Shown here: positions 1-10,796 of the stretch, in pieces
Layout of the letters: each line of letters begins with the position of its first letter
Numbering within the stretch: the stretch's first letter is position 1
Assembly: GCA_038373865.1 (NCBI GenBank)
Contig: JAXGGA010002262.1
Span: 62,001-126,000 of the forward strand
From: Uloborus plumipes
Taxonomy: Eukaryota; Arthropoda; Arachnida; Araneae; Uloboridae
Direction of reading: 5' to 3'
DNA: 64,000 bases
Translations under genes and position numbers: made by a program
Notes under the pieces: generated by a model
What the model was told of the DNA's origin: nothing
Databases searched by the model: none
Seen by the model: only the letters and a program-made list of their open reading frames with translations

Positions 1-639
1 AGCATAGCTGCTTTATTTTAACTCATATTGCTGTTAACAATACAGTAAAAAAGAATGAAATAACCTTTTTTTCATTTTAGCTTCTTTTTATAAGATTGGT
101 TTCAAAGAAACTAAAATTACAAAGAACACTTAATTTACCTACAATTACTTGACGACAAGATTTTTCATTACATATATTTAAATCGGGCTTATTTTTCTGT
201 CTCCTACTGGATGCTGCAACACGTACAGCATCAGATGATAATAACTGTTGATAGTAATTATCTTTGCACCTAATTTCACGTAACGTTTAGGAGTAATTTC
301 ACGTAGCACATTTTTAGGGGGAGTCCTTTAGGGATGAACGCTCTTCCAAGAGGGTTTACTTGGATGAACTCTCTGCACATGCGTGATGGGTAGGAGAAAA
401 TACAAGAAAGCTCCACTAACTCAATGAACATTAGGAAAACTGGTCTAAAAAGTTTTTTATTGCCTTGTCTTTCATTCCAGCCTCAACTCCCAACGCCAAG
501 ATCGGACACCGCAGTTGGGCCACAAATTGGATGATTTTAAAAAATATATTCTTAAAAGAAGCATAGATGAGAATATAATTCTTAATAGATAAGATAATCT
601 CTTCCCGCAACTAGCACTTTGAACTTCAACAAGAATCTA
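1..639. other. AT-rich stretch, no gene seen
   Basis: I see no convincing coding frame, RNA gene or element ends here. It lies just upstream of the GC-richer candidate promoter that begins near 640. Confidence 0.5.
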
Positions 640-951
640 TTAAGAAAGCATCGACACCAGCTTTCGTCAGACGATAAAATCTAAGCAGCGAAACAAAAAC
701 CCCTCGCAGGAACCTCCGTTGGCAACATACAGTTTCCTCTCTTCCGCCGACTGTTGCCAACGGAACCGCGGAATGTCCGTGGGTGGATTTTGCACCCTGG
801 AGCACCCACGTAACTGCGACTGCACTCTGTGGAAACAAAGAGCCTCTCTCACGAGCCTCTCGTGTGTCTAGGTTTGTATTTACTGATGTCAGGCGATATA
901 ACTCCCGAAGAAAAGTACAAATAGAGAGCAGCAGAATTTAGTATCGCACCA
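640..951 (+). promoter_or_regulatory. candidate promoter and 5' leader of the three-exon gene
   Basis: The base composition is clearly more GC-rich than the surrounding DNA and contains several CpGs. A perfect 13-bp inverted repeat is present: TCCGTTGGCAACA at 715-727 and TGTTGCCAACGGA at 752-764. Its half-sites resemble RFX (GTTGCC) and NF1 (TTGGCA) sites. A candidate start codon in strong context follows at 952. Promoter function is inferred from composition and position only; the reverse strand also has short ORFs here that I regard as shadows. Confidence 0.35.
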
Positions 952-1000
952 ATGGAAGCTTTGTTGAATTGTTTGCAACCGAAGGCAAAGTTTAACAATG
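952..1000 (+). CDS. candidate first coding exon, unrecognised 97-aa protein (exon 1 of 3)
   Basis: The ATG at 952-954 has a near-ideal Kozak context (CACCAATGG). It opens MEALLNCLQPKAKFNN and ends after one base of the next codon at a strong donor, GTGAGT (1001-1006). Reading on into the intron gives a stop within four codons. The leftover G joins the CG that starts the candidate second exon at 8173 to give Ala, so the phases match. I do not recognise the protein. The intron would be 7.2 kb and holds a Helitron and two hAT MITEs. A direct splice to 9121 is also open for 27 codons, so the model is provisional. Confidence 0.38.
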
Positions 1001-1963
1001 GTGAGTCATAGAACTGAATATCAAACTATTGAATGAAAGTTTGCCCGCTAAGGAGCTCATTAGATTTGAAATAAAACAAAACGGAAAAAAAGAAAACTTT
1101 TATTTGAAAAAAAGAATGGAAACTAAAGGAATGTTTCTATACTTTAAATAAAACGAAAGAATTAATTTTTTTTTAATCTAATATTCTCTCACACACACAC
1201 ATAATAGCATAATATATATAACAAGTGTAACACAGAGAAACTCGATGGTAGGTGACTGTGATTTCTTGAAACGATGTAACTCTCCCTGAGAATTAATTCA
1301 TATTGATTCAAAAAAGAGGAAAGTATTCATCATCACACGAAAAATATCAATATCGTTATGATTGATGAAAAAGAAAAACATGCAGATTGCACTATTTTCT
1401 TAACATAAGAATGAACATTGCATATCAGAAAAAGAAACTTAAAAGAAAAAGAGCGAACAATCATGATGTTTCAACGTAAGTAAAACTTGATGTGTCACTA
1501 GATGACTGACGTCGATAAATATTGCACTCATTAACCTTTCAATCACGTGGGTAGCACGCACTTGCGGCCAACGTTTCAAAATAAATTCGATAACATACGC
1601 TTCGTTTTTCATCACACAAGATATAGAAAAGAAGAGAAGAAGAAATATTCAATTAAGTAGCGTAGTATATAGACTTCAAAAGTTATTCCGTATTTCCAAT
1701 ATGTTTTAAAACATGTGACCGCTTTTAACTGCATTAAAAATCATCATTTTTATATTTAATTGTTTCAAAATTTTTAATTCCTTTAATTACATTAATATTT
1801 TTTGTAACTTTCAATAGTTAGTTTTCATTTTGGAATATTTCTCACGAAATTATTTTTTCAAGTACGTTTGCGTTTCACAATTGCCTAAATAGGCGATTAA
1901 ACCTTTTACATAACTGCTCATAGATTAATTAAGTTCTAAATGATTCTACTCTTCCGATATATA
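1001..1963. other. AT-rich stretch, no gene seen
   Basis: If the three-exon model holds, this is the start of its first intron. It has a short (CA)n run near 1192 and long A/T runs. I see no element boundaries. Confidence 0.5.
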
Positions 1964-3679
1964 TCTCTACTAATAATAAAGCTGAAGGTGGTTCTGTCTG
2001 TCCTTCTTTCTTTCTTTCTGTCTGTCTGTCTGTTACGCGCGTAGCGCCAAAACTGTTCGGTCGATTTTCATGCCACTTGGCACAAAATTAGTTTGTAGCA
2101 TGTAGTTTTGCACCTCGAAGCGATTTTTCGAAAATTCCATTTCGTTCTTTTTCTATTCGAATTCTTAGCGGAAATTCGATAAAATAGGGAAGAAATATTT
2201 CACACACATTTTCAAGTCTTATGTCATTCGAAAGCTTGGAATTTTCTGCACAAAATGAAGTTTTTTCGAAGTTTCTACGATCATCAGGAGAGCTGTAACA
2301 ATTGTTTTTAGAATCCCGAAATTCAAGGCTTACCTTCAGTAAAGCAAGCCAAACGATTCTAAAATGGTTGAACTTTAGAATAAAATTTGTTTGAAAAGAG
2401 AGATAAAATGAATTATTTTATCAACGGAAATCAATTTTTCATGTTGTTACTATGGTTACGTGTTCATACTTATTTTTGTTTCTTTCTTTTTCCAGAGTTG
2501 CCAGCGTCTATCTTCGTAGGCTACGGCCAGACGTAGTATTTTTGATTCTACGGTAGTATTTTTTCGGCCCAAATAAGGAGCGTAGTATGTTTCTGGCAAC
2601 CCTGTTTCCAATACACTAATGACTTAATTAAAAGATTTGGCGGATTTTTTTTTTTTTTCATTTTCATAGATTTCGCATTTCAGCAACATTGATTTTGGCA
2701 ACGTTTGGAAACAGTAGTATTTTGTAATATTTTTTTTAGAGGAGGCGTAGTTGTTCCAATTCTCTGGCAACCCTGTCTTTTTCCCGGTGAAGCGGTGAAG
2801 ATGCTTTGGGACCCTGCTTGGCGGCGTTTTCAAAAAGTCAACTACGCCAAATAGCTAGGGTTACCACGCTTGGCGCGCCTATCGTTCATTTAGCGAGAAA
2901 AGGGTACCTAAAGCACAGATTAACGAAATATCGTATCAATTGCGATATTGCATCGTTTTTTTAAAGTGTTTCATTTCGGAAAATGTATTGTTTTGTTTTT
3001 TAAGCTAGGAAAGAAAACTTTCTTCTTCTCTTAAACTTTGGTAAGATTTCTGTTGGTTCCTGTTATCAACAAAATTGTTCTTATTTTCTCTTTTGGCTTA
3101 TTTTTGTCCATCTCCCTTGGGGTTGCATTCGAATGTTCCAAGGGGGTGTTTTACCCCATTTGTCGGGTAAATCAGTGTTTTCAATGCAAGGTGATATGAA
3201 TTGGTTAACAAAAGTGATATGAATTGGCGCGACCACTTGGCGATATATCGCCAAGCTTTTGATCGCTAAGTATTTGACGCCAATTGGCGAAAAAAAAATT
3301 TTTTTTTTTTTATTTGGGTTCAATTTGGCGCTGTTGGCGATATTTTGCGAAAAATCCACTGAATGATGTTAAAATCGATGATATTTAGGAGATAAATCAT
3401 TGTAAAACATTTTTTTGCATTGTTTCGTAGCAAACTAGGGATACAAATGTTTGAACTGTTATCTTGCTCACTCCAAGCACTATTTTAGCACTTAAGGCAT
3501 CTACTAAGAAATTTACACGTAAAATTAAGTAGTGTGGGGTCCATATCAGATCTTTATATCACTTTGAAGGAATTATAGTTGAATAAAACTAAAATAGAGC
3601 ATTTTTTCTGCTATATCAATTATTTTACAAATGAGCTTTTAATTTTATACCACGGGCAAAGCCGTGCGGGTACCGCTAG
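1964..3679 (+). mobile_element. non-autonomous Helitron, copy 1
   Basis: The element starts TCTCTACTAATAATAAAGC directly after an A and ends ACCGCTAG directly before a T, as expected for Helitron insertion between A and T with a 3' CTRR end. A 5-bp-stem hairpin, CACGG-GCAAAG-CCGTG (3651-3666), lies just before the 3' end, the typical Helitron terminator. There are no terminal inverted repeats or target duplication. No Rep/helicase coding region is seen. An ORF at 3081-3359 on the minus strand is shared with the second copy (17492-18927) in the same relative orientation, but it is rich in lysine runs from poly(A) and looks non-coding. Confidence 0.85.
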
Positions 3680-3694
3680 TATTATATATATATC

Positions 3695-4050
3695 GTCAAT
3701 GTATGCATTGGCAAAGAGAGAGAAACCATAAAACTCATGTTCCAGCTTCATTTGCATCAGTTATGATCTCAACCTCATCATTGATAAATGGAGAGAAGCC
3801 ATAGAACCCATGACCCAGAATCTCTTGCATTACTTTTCTCTCAAGCTCATCATTGGTAAAGAGAGAAGAACTATAAAACTCATGTCCTAACTTCACTTAT
3901 GCAATACTTATACTCTCAAGCTCATCACTGATTTATAGAGAGGAACTCTGAAACTCATATCTCAGCTTTGCTTGGATTACGTCTACGCTTTGCCAAGATC
4001 ACAAGTGTATGCATTGATAAAGAGGGAGGGGGGGGGGCATCCCAAAACTC
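3695..4050. repeat. degenerate tandem repeat, unit about 85 bp (first part)
   Basis: About four diverged units share phrases such as TTGATAAAGAGAG, AAACTCATGTCCCAGC and CTCAAGCTCATCA. The array resumes at 4450-4617 and 5295-5400 and is interrupted by A-rich DNA and an hAT MITE. Confidence 0.7.
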
Positions 4051-4449
4051 GTGTAGCTTTTTTTTTTTTTTCTAAATCATCTTTTTGTACATATTTAACA
4101 GAGTTAAATTTAACAAACTATGAGATGACATAAGTGAAAATTTTCAAAACAAACCCCATGGGTAAACATTCAATTTGATAGATACAAAAGAAAAAATTTT
4201 TGCTCAGTAAGGGGGGAAAAAACATAAAAAGTAAAAACCTTTTTACGCAAAGGTAATGAAAAAAAAAACGAAAGAATAAATACAAAAGTAAATAAGTAAA
4301 TTAAAAAAAAAGTATTAAAAAATAATAAATATAAAAATAAAAATAAATAAATAAATGAAAATTAAAAATAAAATAAAAATAAGAAAAAAAATGTATTACA
4401 AAAAAAAAAGAATAAAATTAAAAAAAAAACATTCTCGTGTATCTGCTTA
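4051..4449. repeat. A-rich low-complexity stretch
   Basis: Long A runs and (AAAT)n-like sequence split the tandem array. No ends or target duplication could be defined, so I cannot say whether it is an insertion tail or local expansion. Confidence 0.6.
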
Positions 4450-4617
4450 GTTTGGATTACTTATATTCCAAAGCTCAAAAATGCAGGAATTGATAAAGAG
4501 ACAGCCTACCCAAAAAGCTCATGTCCCAGCGTCGTTTGGATTACTTTTTTTAAATAAACTCACAAATGCATGCGTTGGTAAGGATAGAGGCACACCAGAA
4601 AGCTCATGTCCCAGAAC
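4450..4617. repeat. degenerate tandem repeat (second part)
   Basis: This stretch continues the units of 3695-4050, with the same 'TTGATAAAGAGA' and 'AAAGCTCATGTCCCAG' phrases. The hAT MITE at 4618 is inserted in the last unit. Confidence 0.65.
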
Positions 4618-5294
4618 CAGGGCCGCCGAGAAGGGGGGCAGCAGGGGCAAAATCCCCGGGGCCCGGCGCAAGAGGGGGCCCGGGCTGCTAGTTAAAAAAA
4701 AAGGCAGTTTTTTTTGGTTAACTGAACTTCATTTTTGTGTAGGCAAATGAAAAACATCTCGCATCCACATGTGTCCACAGCAACGCAACCAGTGCTTGTA
4801 GCCCAATGCCTTAGGGGGCTATCTTCTGTAGTACTTACCAGGCATTTCTTACGTGTATAATGGAAAGTTTTAATGAACGTTCAAAGTGAGGAATAACGCT
4901 TTTAATAGTCAAGAAATGTAATTTTTTTTTCAAAGGATTTTAAAACACATTCATGTGTAATTGATGTAAATATGAAAGTAGTGATAGAATAATTAATAGT
5001 TATTAGTAAATTGAAGTAGGAATATTATTTATAAATTTGCGTTATGTATTTCTGGGTTATTTCATACGCATTTATATCATAGTATACTTAAGTACAGCAC
5101 ACTAGCAGATCATAAAAATATAAAACACACAAAAATATAAAATTGGAAGAAAAATTAGCAAATACGAAATACTATTATTTTTCTTCACTGCACCGAACGT
5201 AAGTTGTCTTAGTATTGAAGTTTTTTTTTGGAAGGGGGGGTGGCGCATGTCAGTACTTTGCCCCGGGGCCCCCGTAAACCTCTCGGCGGCCCTG
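4618..5294. mobile_element. hAT-type non-autonomous element (677 bp)
   Basis: The terminal inverted repeats begin CAGGGCCGCCGAGA on the left and end TCTCGGCGGCCCTG on the right. They are flanked by 8-bp duplications CCCAGAAC (4610-4617) and CCCAGATC (5295-5302) with one mismatch. The 8-bp duplication and the CAGGG...CCCTG ends fit hAT. No transposase frame is visible. The element interrupts the tandem array at 3695-5400. Confidence 0.88.
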
Positions 5295-5400
5295 CCCAGA
5301 TCCTCTTGGATTACCTATATTCCCAAGTTCACAAAGGAATGCATTGATAAAGAGAGAAAGATGCACTCCAAAACTTAAGTCCGAGCTTCGCTTGGATTTG
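5295..5400. repeat. degenerate tandem repeat (last part)
   Basis: It continues the 85-bp-type units after the hAT insertion, with the phrases 'GCATTGATAAAGAGAG' and 'AAAACTTAAGTCCGAGC'. Confidence 0.6.
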
Positions 5401-5986
5401 CGTTTGAGTTCAATTCAAAAGTGAACTGTCCCATTCTACCGTCGACATCACTACTGATATTGTGCTCTCATGCAGTTCAGATAAGGGTCAAGCTTTCAGG
5501 GCGGGAGGAGGGTTTCATGAAATTGTGGAAAGATAAGAGAGGGGCTAACAAGGTAGAAGCGACATTTGTTAAAACAGAAACATGTTCATACAACTATGTT
5601 TGACATCTGGTGGGGAAACTGGGCGTCAAAATTCTCGTGACAATGGCATTCCGCCGATGGTGATGCAACATGAAAGAGTGAATGCCGGTTTTAGGGGATG
5701 CACTAGATCTGCAAATGGCAAGAAGCTAAACGCAGTCCCATTTGTAACAAACAACTATGTTGGACATGTGACAAGAACAGGAGAATGGACAGCATGAAGT
5801 GGGACACTTTGTGGCAAGGGGGTCAACATGTTGGGAAAAAGCGTAACATAATAGCAGCCTTCCAAGGAAAATTTGTGATGATATCGAGCAAGGCAGTGCG
5901 CGTCCTCTCGAAAGAGAAGATCGATTAAAAAAATCCTTTGAAGCCATTCCCCTCACAACCGATCTTATTATTTTCTCCTGCTCATA
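5401..5986. other. moderately GC-rich stretch, possible decayed coding repeat
   Basis: The region is less AT-rich than its neighbours and shows short frames broken by stops. A phrase resembling CAACTATGTTGGACATGTG occurs twice, near 5594 and 5752. I see no definite protein family and no element ends. It may be an eroded repeat. Confidence 0.3.
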
Positions 5987-6290
5987 GAGTTATAACTCTA
6001 CAGTGATGAGGCGGATGAGGCAGAGGAAACAAGGGAGAGAGCATTTCCAGTGATTCAGCCGGAGCGCGTAGAACGGGGGAGCGGCGGGGGTTCGCGGCTT
6101 CCGTCAGGAAGGGAAGCCCTGGGGCGAATCGAGAGAGAAAGAGAGGTGAGCGTCCTCGTGACGCTGGTATGCAAGGTCGAGTCGAGTTGAGGAAATGTGT
6201 GGGAGCAGCAGGAGCGCTTCTCTCGACTTCGTCTCTGCTTTGGCTCTCCGAGCACGGAGTGGAAAAGCTACACTGGTTCCAGTGCTGAAA
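5987..6290 (+). promoter_or_regulatory. GC/CpG-rich island, promoter-like, with an exon-like core
   Basis: This is among the most GC-rich unique segments of the window. An acceptor-like CTCTACAG ends at 6003 and a strong donor GTGAGC starts at 6146. The frame between them (6004-6145) is open and encodes an acidic then Gly/Arg-rich string (begins DEADEAEETRER). It has no in-frame ATG. Its phase does not fit after the exon at 952-1000, where splicing would meet a stop. It may be a promoter with a 5' UTR, an exon of another transcript, or chance. Confidence 0.3.
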
Positions 6291-6314
6291 CTTGCTTAGT
6301 TTTCATCTTACCAG

Positions 6315-6488
6315 CAGGGCCCGATGAAAATATTACGGGGCCCTGGGTCAAATTCTATTCTATAGACCCCTGTACTGAAGCATTACAATTTCAGCCATTG
6401 ATGAGAGCAATTTTAGCCATTTAGGGGCCCCTAAATTGTGGAAGCCCCAGGCCATGGCCTAGTTGGCCTATTCAGCAACCAGGCCCTG
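6315..6488. mobile_element. hAT-type MITE (174 bp)
   Basis: The ends are CAGGGCCC... and ...AGGCCCTG, flanked by a perfect 8-bp duplication CTTACCAG (6307-6314 and 6489-6496). It has no coding capacity. Confidence 0.9.
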
Positions 6489-6539
6489 CTTACCAGGGAA
6501 GCACAAGAAAAGTGTAACAATGCAAAAAAAGTTCAAAGA

Positions 6540-7110
6540 GCATATTGAGAAAAAAATTTGACGCAAAAATCACCCACCCTCGGGCCAAGTTATAGTGATA
6601 TAAGGTCTTAAAAGTTTCTGAAATTTTAAGAAAAGTGCCCTATTTAAAGACTTGGCGAGGATCTGAAGGTATTATGCGATATCACCGAATACATGTGGCA
6701 GGACATCCATCTGCAAACAGTGAAATATGACTTTCATTTCTCCATGAAACTAGCTAGATTAGGCAGCTTTACTTCAAATTCCGGCAAACTTTCAGACCTC
6801 ATATTTCGATACGTGACACGAAGGGAAACGATTTAAGCTCCCAGAAAAGTATTTCATTAGGGTCTTCCAATCGCTAATATTTATTAACTATTTTTCATTA
6901 TCACACGATTGTATGGTTTCTTGGTTCGGGACTGTTCATATTTGATGTCATACTTAATGAACCTTATCCCTATTTGCCACACTTCACCTTACTCCTCCCC
7001 TTCTCTTGTTACATCTCATGCTGCTTTGCCTGAGTAATATTGTTATAAAATGTGTGATGTCATATTTTGTTACCTCCTCCCCCCGTGTCACATAAATTTC
7101 TAAAATATCT
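6540..7110. repeat. old dispersed repeat related to 20520-20850
   Basis: Shared phrases with 20520-20850 include 'TTATAGTGATATAAG' or 'TTATCGAGATATAAG', then 'GGACATCCATCTGC' or 'CACCATCTGCATGTG', and 'TTCCGGCAAACTTTCAGAC' or 'TTCGGCAGACTTTAGGAC'. The boundaries are not clear. The rest of 6489-8172 contains no gene that I can support. Confidence 0.5.
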
Positions 7111-7589
7111 TTCAAGTATTTTATTCAGCAAACGAAAATCTTTAGTAATCAAATTTAGAGTATTTGAGAAGCTTATGAGTGATAGAGATACGCAGAGATC
7201 ACTTGATCAATTACATGATGCTTTAACAGCTACTTTTTTACGTCATTACGTTATCTTTCCTTTCTTATTTTTTTAAATTAATCTGGTTGCAATAAATAAA
7301 CAAATAAATGTCTTTATACAGGCAATGAGTAATAGAATTTACTTAGATTTTGAGAAGTTTCATACAACGTAGTTTAACTGCTTCTGTTCATAAATGATTT
7401 GTAGAAAGTCCGTTTCTCTCTATGTACATATACAAAACCTTAGGATGCTTTTATACACACACACACACTGCTTTAAGCAACTTATCACCTGAAGAAAGAA
7501 AAGTGGATCATGGCAACCTTTAATTAGCGTACTACTTTTTGAATTGTATCCTTTCCATTTTTGCCCTACATCATCAAAGCTCTTCATAC

Positions 7590-7672
7590 ATACGATTTTT
7601 ATTTATTTATATTTATTATTTATTTATTTTTATTTATTTATTTATTTATTTATTATTATTATTATTTTTTTT
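7590..7672. repeat. (ATTT)n / (ATT)n microsatellite
   Basis: Tandem TTTA and ATT units run into a T-run. The overlapping ORF is entirely composed of this repeat. Confidence 0.85.
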
Positions 7673-8172
7673 TTTTGCATTTCGAATCTTGAGATTTTTA
7701 ACGTGATTGTATTTCCAAATACTTTGATTATTTTATACATTTAGATGTATATTTTTGGATTATTATCCTTCCCATTTAAGCCATTTAAATTTTCAATCGA
7801 CAAAAGTTCTGCGAAGTTCTAAGCAAGAATATACTGAAATAACAGGAGTAATGGTCCAACAAAAGAATTGCTATTAAATAATACTGTATTTAATACAATC
7901 AATATTAAATATTGACCCACAAAAATGATTAAAAACTCATAAAACATTAATTGCTATTACTTAAAAGAAAAATTTATGTAAAATATTTAAAAAAAAAGAA
8001 ACAAGTAATTACTAGTTTCATTTTAATTCATAATTTTTATGTCCATAAAAAAATAGCGGTCTATCACTTGATGTTTAATCTGATCCCAGGCAGAGTTCCA
8101 GATTTCGGTAATCTAAAATTCTGAGCACTGACGCATGATGTTCTTTATTTATTCGATTTTTCATATTGGCAG

Positions 8173-8234
8173 CGTTCCTAAAGAGCATGGGATTCGGAGT
8201 TCTTTCATGTGTTGTTTTTGGCGACTTTCCAGCG
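8173..8234 (+). CDS. candidate internal coding exon, unrecognised protein (exon 2 of 3)
   Basis: The acceptor CATATTGGCAG ends at 8172 after a T-rich tract, and a canonical donor GTAAGT starts at 8235. With the G left by the first exon (ends 1000) the frame reads A-FLKSMGFGVLSCVVFGDFPA, a short partly hydrophobic segment, and ends on a complete codon. The next candidate exon (9121) begins in the matching phase. Both splice sites are good, but the exon is only 62 bases, so chance remains a real possibility. Confidence 0.35.
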
Positions 8235-8791
8235 GTAAGTGGTAATTTTTGAGTTTTCTACTCGCGAAATAAATTTTGTTTCGGATAAACTAATGCTTAT
8301 TTGTTTAACGTGGGAGTTGAATACTGAAACTATACTATAACTGTTTTGTAGACTGAGAGCCAGACGTTGTGATTTATTTCAACGGTTTTACTAAATAAAA
8401 GAGAAAAGAACACGATGCCGAAATGCCAATATGAAATTGAACGAAAAAGTGACAACTCATCAAACGATTGCTATTTTATGACCCTTATTGCTAATAAAGT
8501 TTAAAAAAAAACTTGGAAGATTTGAAGTTCTAAAATCAGCAACTATGTACAATAGTTTATCTATTCTAAAATTTCTGACGAAAACAATGCAGCGCGTAGT
8601 CTTATTTCTTTTCAATTGATGGAACTTAATTTATTGATTCATTTCTTTATTATGATTGTTATTGTTATGATTAAAGCCATACTGAATTAACCTGCTGAAT
8701 GTCGGGTGATAGTGAATGTAAAAATAAATGTTTAATTTCATGAAGAAGATATTTGTTGCAGCCTTAAACAACGGCGCAAATTATAAAAGCT

Positions 8792-8822
<31 letters not shown>

Positions 8823-9120
8823 ACTGGTAAAATAATGACATTCATTTATGTTATTAGTGTTATTAATGCTGACGAAATTTAAAGCAGTTGTTTGATTTTT
8901 ACTTTTACAAATTAATCTTCCATTTGTACTGAATGCATTTTACAAATAATTAAATTTCACATATCAATATATCCAACACAAACTCAAGCATTTCGAACAC
9001 CTAAAAGCCACCATTTTCTTTTTAATAAGATCAATAAAAATAAACTAAAATCCGGACAATAAATAAATAAATAACCCGAATAAATGGGATTTGTTTTTCT
9101 TCATGTAGTTAACATCGCAG
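8235..9120. other. candidate intron, no other feature seen
   Basis: AT-rich, with a T-run near 8796-8816. It ends in the acceptor AACATCGCAG preceded by TTTGTTTTTCTTC. Confidence 0.4.
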
Positions 9121-9303
9121 GAAAACAACCCAGTCGATGGCGCATGCGTACAAGCTTGCGGGACGAAATGTTTTCGTCAAACTTACGTCCGATCAATATT
9201 TAAGCCTGGAGGATTTGTGAGGAGCTTGTTTGGAAAACTAGGAGAAACAACTTCGAAGTTTGGAAAGAAAATGCATCGCGCAAGTATCAAAGACGTACTG
9301 TAA
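9121..9303 (+). CDS. candidate terminal coding exon, unrecognised protein (exon 3 of 3)
   Basis: After an acceptor with a pyrimidine tract (ends 9120), the phase-compatible frame stays open for 60 codons and stops at TAA (9301-9303). The segment is visibly more GC-rich than its flanks. The peptide has three Cys in nine residues (CVQACGTKC) and a basic, Gly/Phe-rich tail (RSIFKPGGFVRSLFGKLGET). The last codon and the stop lie in the first bases of a MITE end (CTGTAAGAAATGAATTG), so the original C-terminus may have been cut or replaced. An AATAAA at 9347-9352, also inside the MITE, could serve as a poly(A) signal. No family is recognised. A secreted or membrane peptide cannot be claimed. Confidence 0.4.
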   Translation, partial: ENNPVDGACVQACGTKCFRQTYVRSIFKPGGFVRSLFGKLGETTSKFGKKMHRASIKDVL

Positions 9304-9422
9304 GAAATGAATTGTTTTTACAGTATAATACAGCTAATTTGCTAGTAATAAACCAATGCCAGAATACCTATAGAAATTCAAATGTTTAATTATTTTCTAA
9401 ATAACTGCTTAAACATGGAACA
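9296..9422. mobile_element. ACTGTAAA-family MITE, partial copy
   Basis: It starts CTGTAAGAAATGAATTG and continues TTTTTACAGTATAATACAGC, matching the left end of the family at 9423-9750 and 10122-10508. The right half is missing. A full copy begins immediately after it at 9423. Confidence 0.65.
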
Positions 9423-9750
9423 CACTGTAAAAAGCGAATGTTGTTTTTATAGTATAAAACAGCTAACTTTATAGTATTTTTAAAGTAATAAACTGTTAAA
9501 TTGCTAATTTGGCAGTTTATTACCGTGCATTTTAGTTTTAAATTAGAATCTCTGCTGCCAGTATTATACTGTTGTTTTTACAGTATAATACAGCTAAACT
9601 TTACGGTAATAAACTGTAAAATTTCTAACTTTACATTAAGAAAGTAAAATTGTTAGTTTTACAGTTTATTACTGTGCATTTCAGAGTTTCAAATTGGAAC
9701 CTCGGTTGCCAGTATTATACTGTAAAAACAACAGTTCATTTTTTGCAGTG
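9423..9750. mobile_element. ACTGTAAA-family MITE, near-complete copy
   Basis: The ends are CACTGTAAAAAG... and ...TTTTTTGCAGTG in inverted orientation. Inside are repeated blocks of TTTACAGTTTATTACTGTGC and its complement, so most of the sequence is made of short inverted and direct copies of (A)CTGTAAAA. An internal TTGTTTTTACAGTATAATAC near 9572 suggests two fused or nested copies. No coding capacity. The superfamily is not decided. Confidence 0.75.
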
Positions 9751-10121
9751 CAGACTTCATTATCGTTATTGCAAAAGAGGAACCCGCTTCGCGTTTTACA
9801 AGCCTGTAAATGTGTTTTCCCACTCGTAACGAAGTGACTGCGGAGAAACACATTCACCGTGCTCAACATACCGTGCAATAAAGCAATGACCTTGAAAGCA
9901 TTTGATAGTCATTTTCTAAAATTATTTAAAAACCATATATCTATGCACATATCATAAAAGTTTCTAGAAGAATTTTTATTTTCAGATGAATTATCAATAT
10001 TGACGGAAATAAATTCAGTATGAAAATTGCTTTAATTGTTTAAACATCCATAAAAAACTAAATAAATAAATAAAAGTACACACTTACACAATGCATTATA
10101 AAACTGAAGCTAATTTAACTA

Positions 10122-10508
10122 CACTGTAAAAAAATAATGTTGTTTCTACAGTACAACACAGCTAATTTTGTAGTAACAAACTGTAAAAATTGCTAATTTT
10201 ACAGTAATAAAACAAATTCGCTAATTTTACAGTTTATTACTGTGCATTTCACAATTTTAAGCTGACACCTCTGCTGCCTGTATTGTACTGTTGTTTTACA
10301 GTATAATACAGCTAATTTTGTGATAATAAACTGTAAAATTGTGACAATAAGCTGTAAAATTGTGGTAATAAGCTGTAAAATTGCTGCTTTACAGTAATAA
10401 ATTGTAAAATTGCTAGTTTTGCAGTTCATTACTGTGCATTTTACAGTTTTAAACTGGAACCTTTGCTGTCAGTATTTTCTGTAAAAACAGTGGCCTATTT
10501 TTTGCAGT
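10122..10508. mobile_element. ACTGTAAA-family MITE
   Basis: It begins CACTGTAAAAAAATAATG and ends TTTTTTGCAGT. It carries at least five internal (A)ATAAACTGTAAAATTG blocks, some in tandem near 10325-10400. The ORF on its minus strand (10199-10429) consists only of this repeat. Confidence 0.75.
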
Positions 10509-10796
10509 ATATTAATAGATTTTTTTTTTTTTCATTTCATAACTATTTTAGATCAAGACAACTAATTACAATGCACGCTTGCCTTGTCGGCAAATCTGAA
10601 AAGTTTAAAGCACCAGAAATATTGAATAATGACATCTGGGAGAATATTCTTTTAATGGCATAAAATTTTGCCGAACGGTTGTTGATGTTTTCAAAGTCTG
10701 CAATGATATTGGCAGAAAAAGGTTTATCAACATGCATTGCCAACAGATAACATTGCCTAATTCTTTATCCTTTTCATTGAAATCCATACAAATAAC

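Noticed and set aside
3081..3359. Gene shared by the two Helitrons
   Set aside because: The ORF is rich in codons from A-runs and lacks Rep or helicase motifs; it is better explained as shared non-coding element sequence.
952..9198. Direct splice from 1000 to 9121
   Set aside because: It is open for 27 codons before a stop, but skips an exon with good signals and leaves most of the 60-codon open frame unused. Kept only as an alternative.
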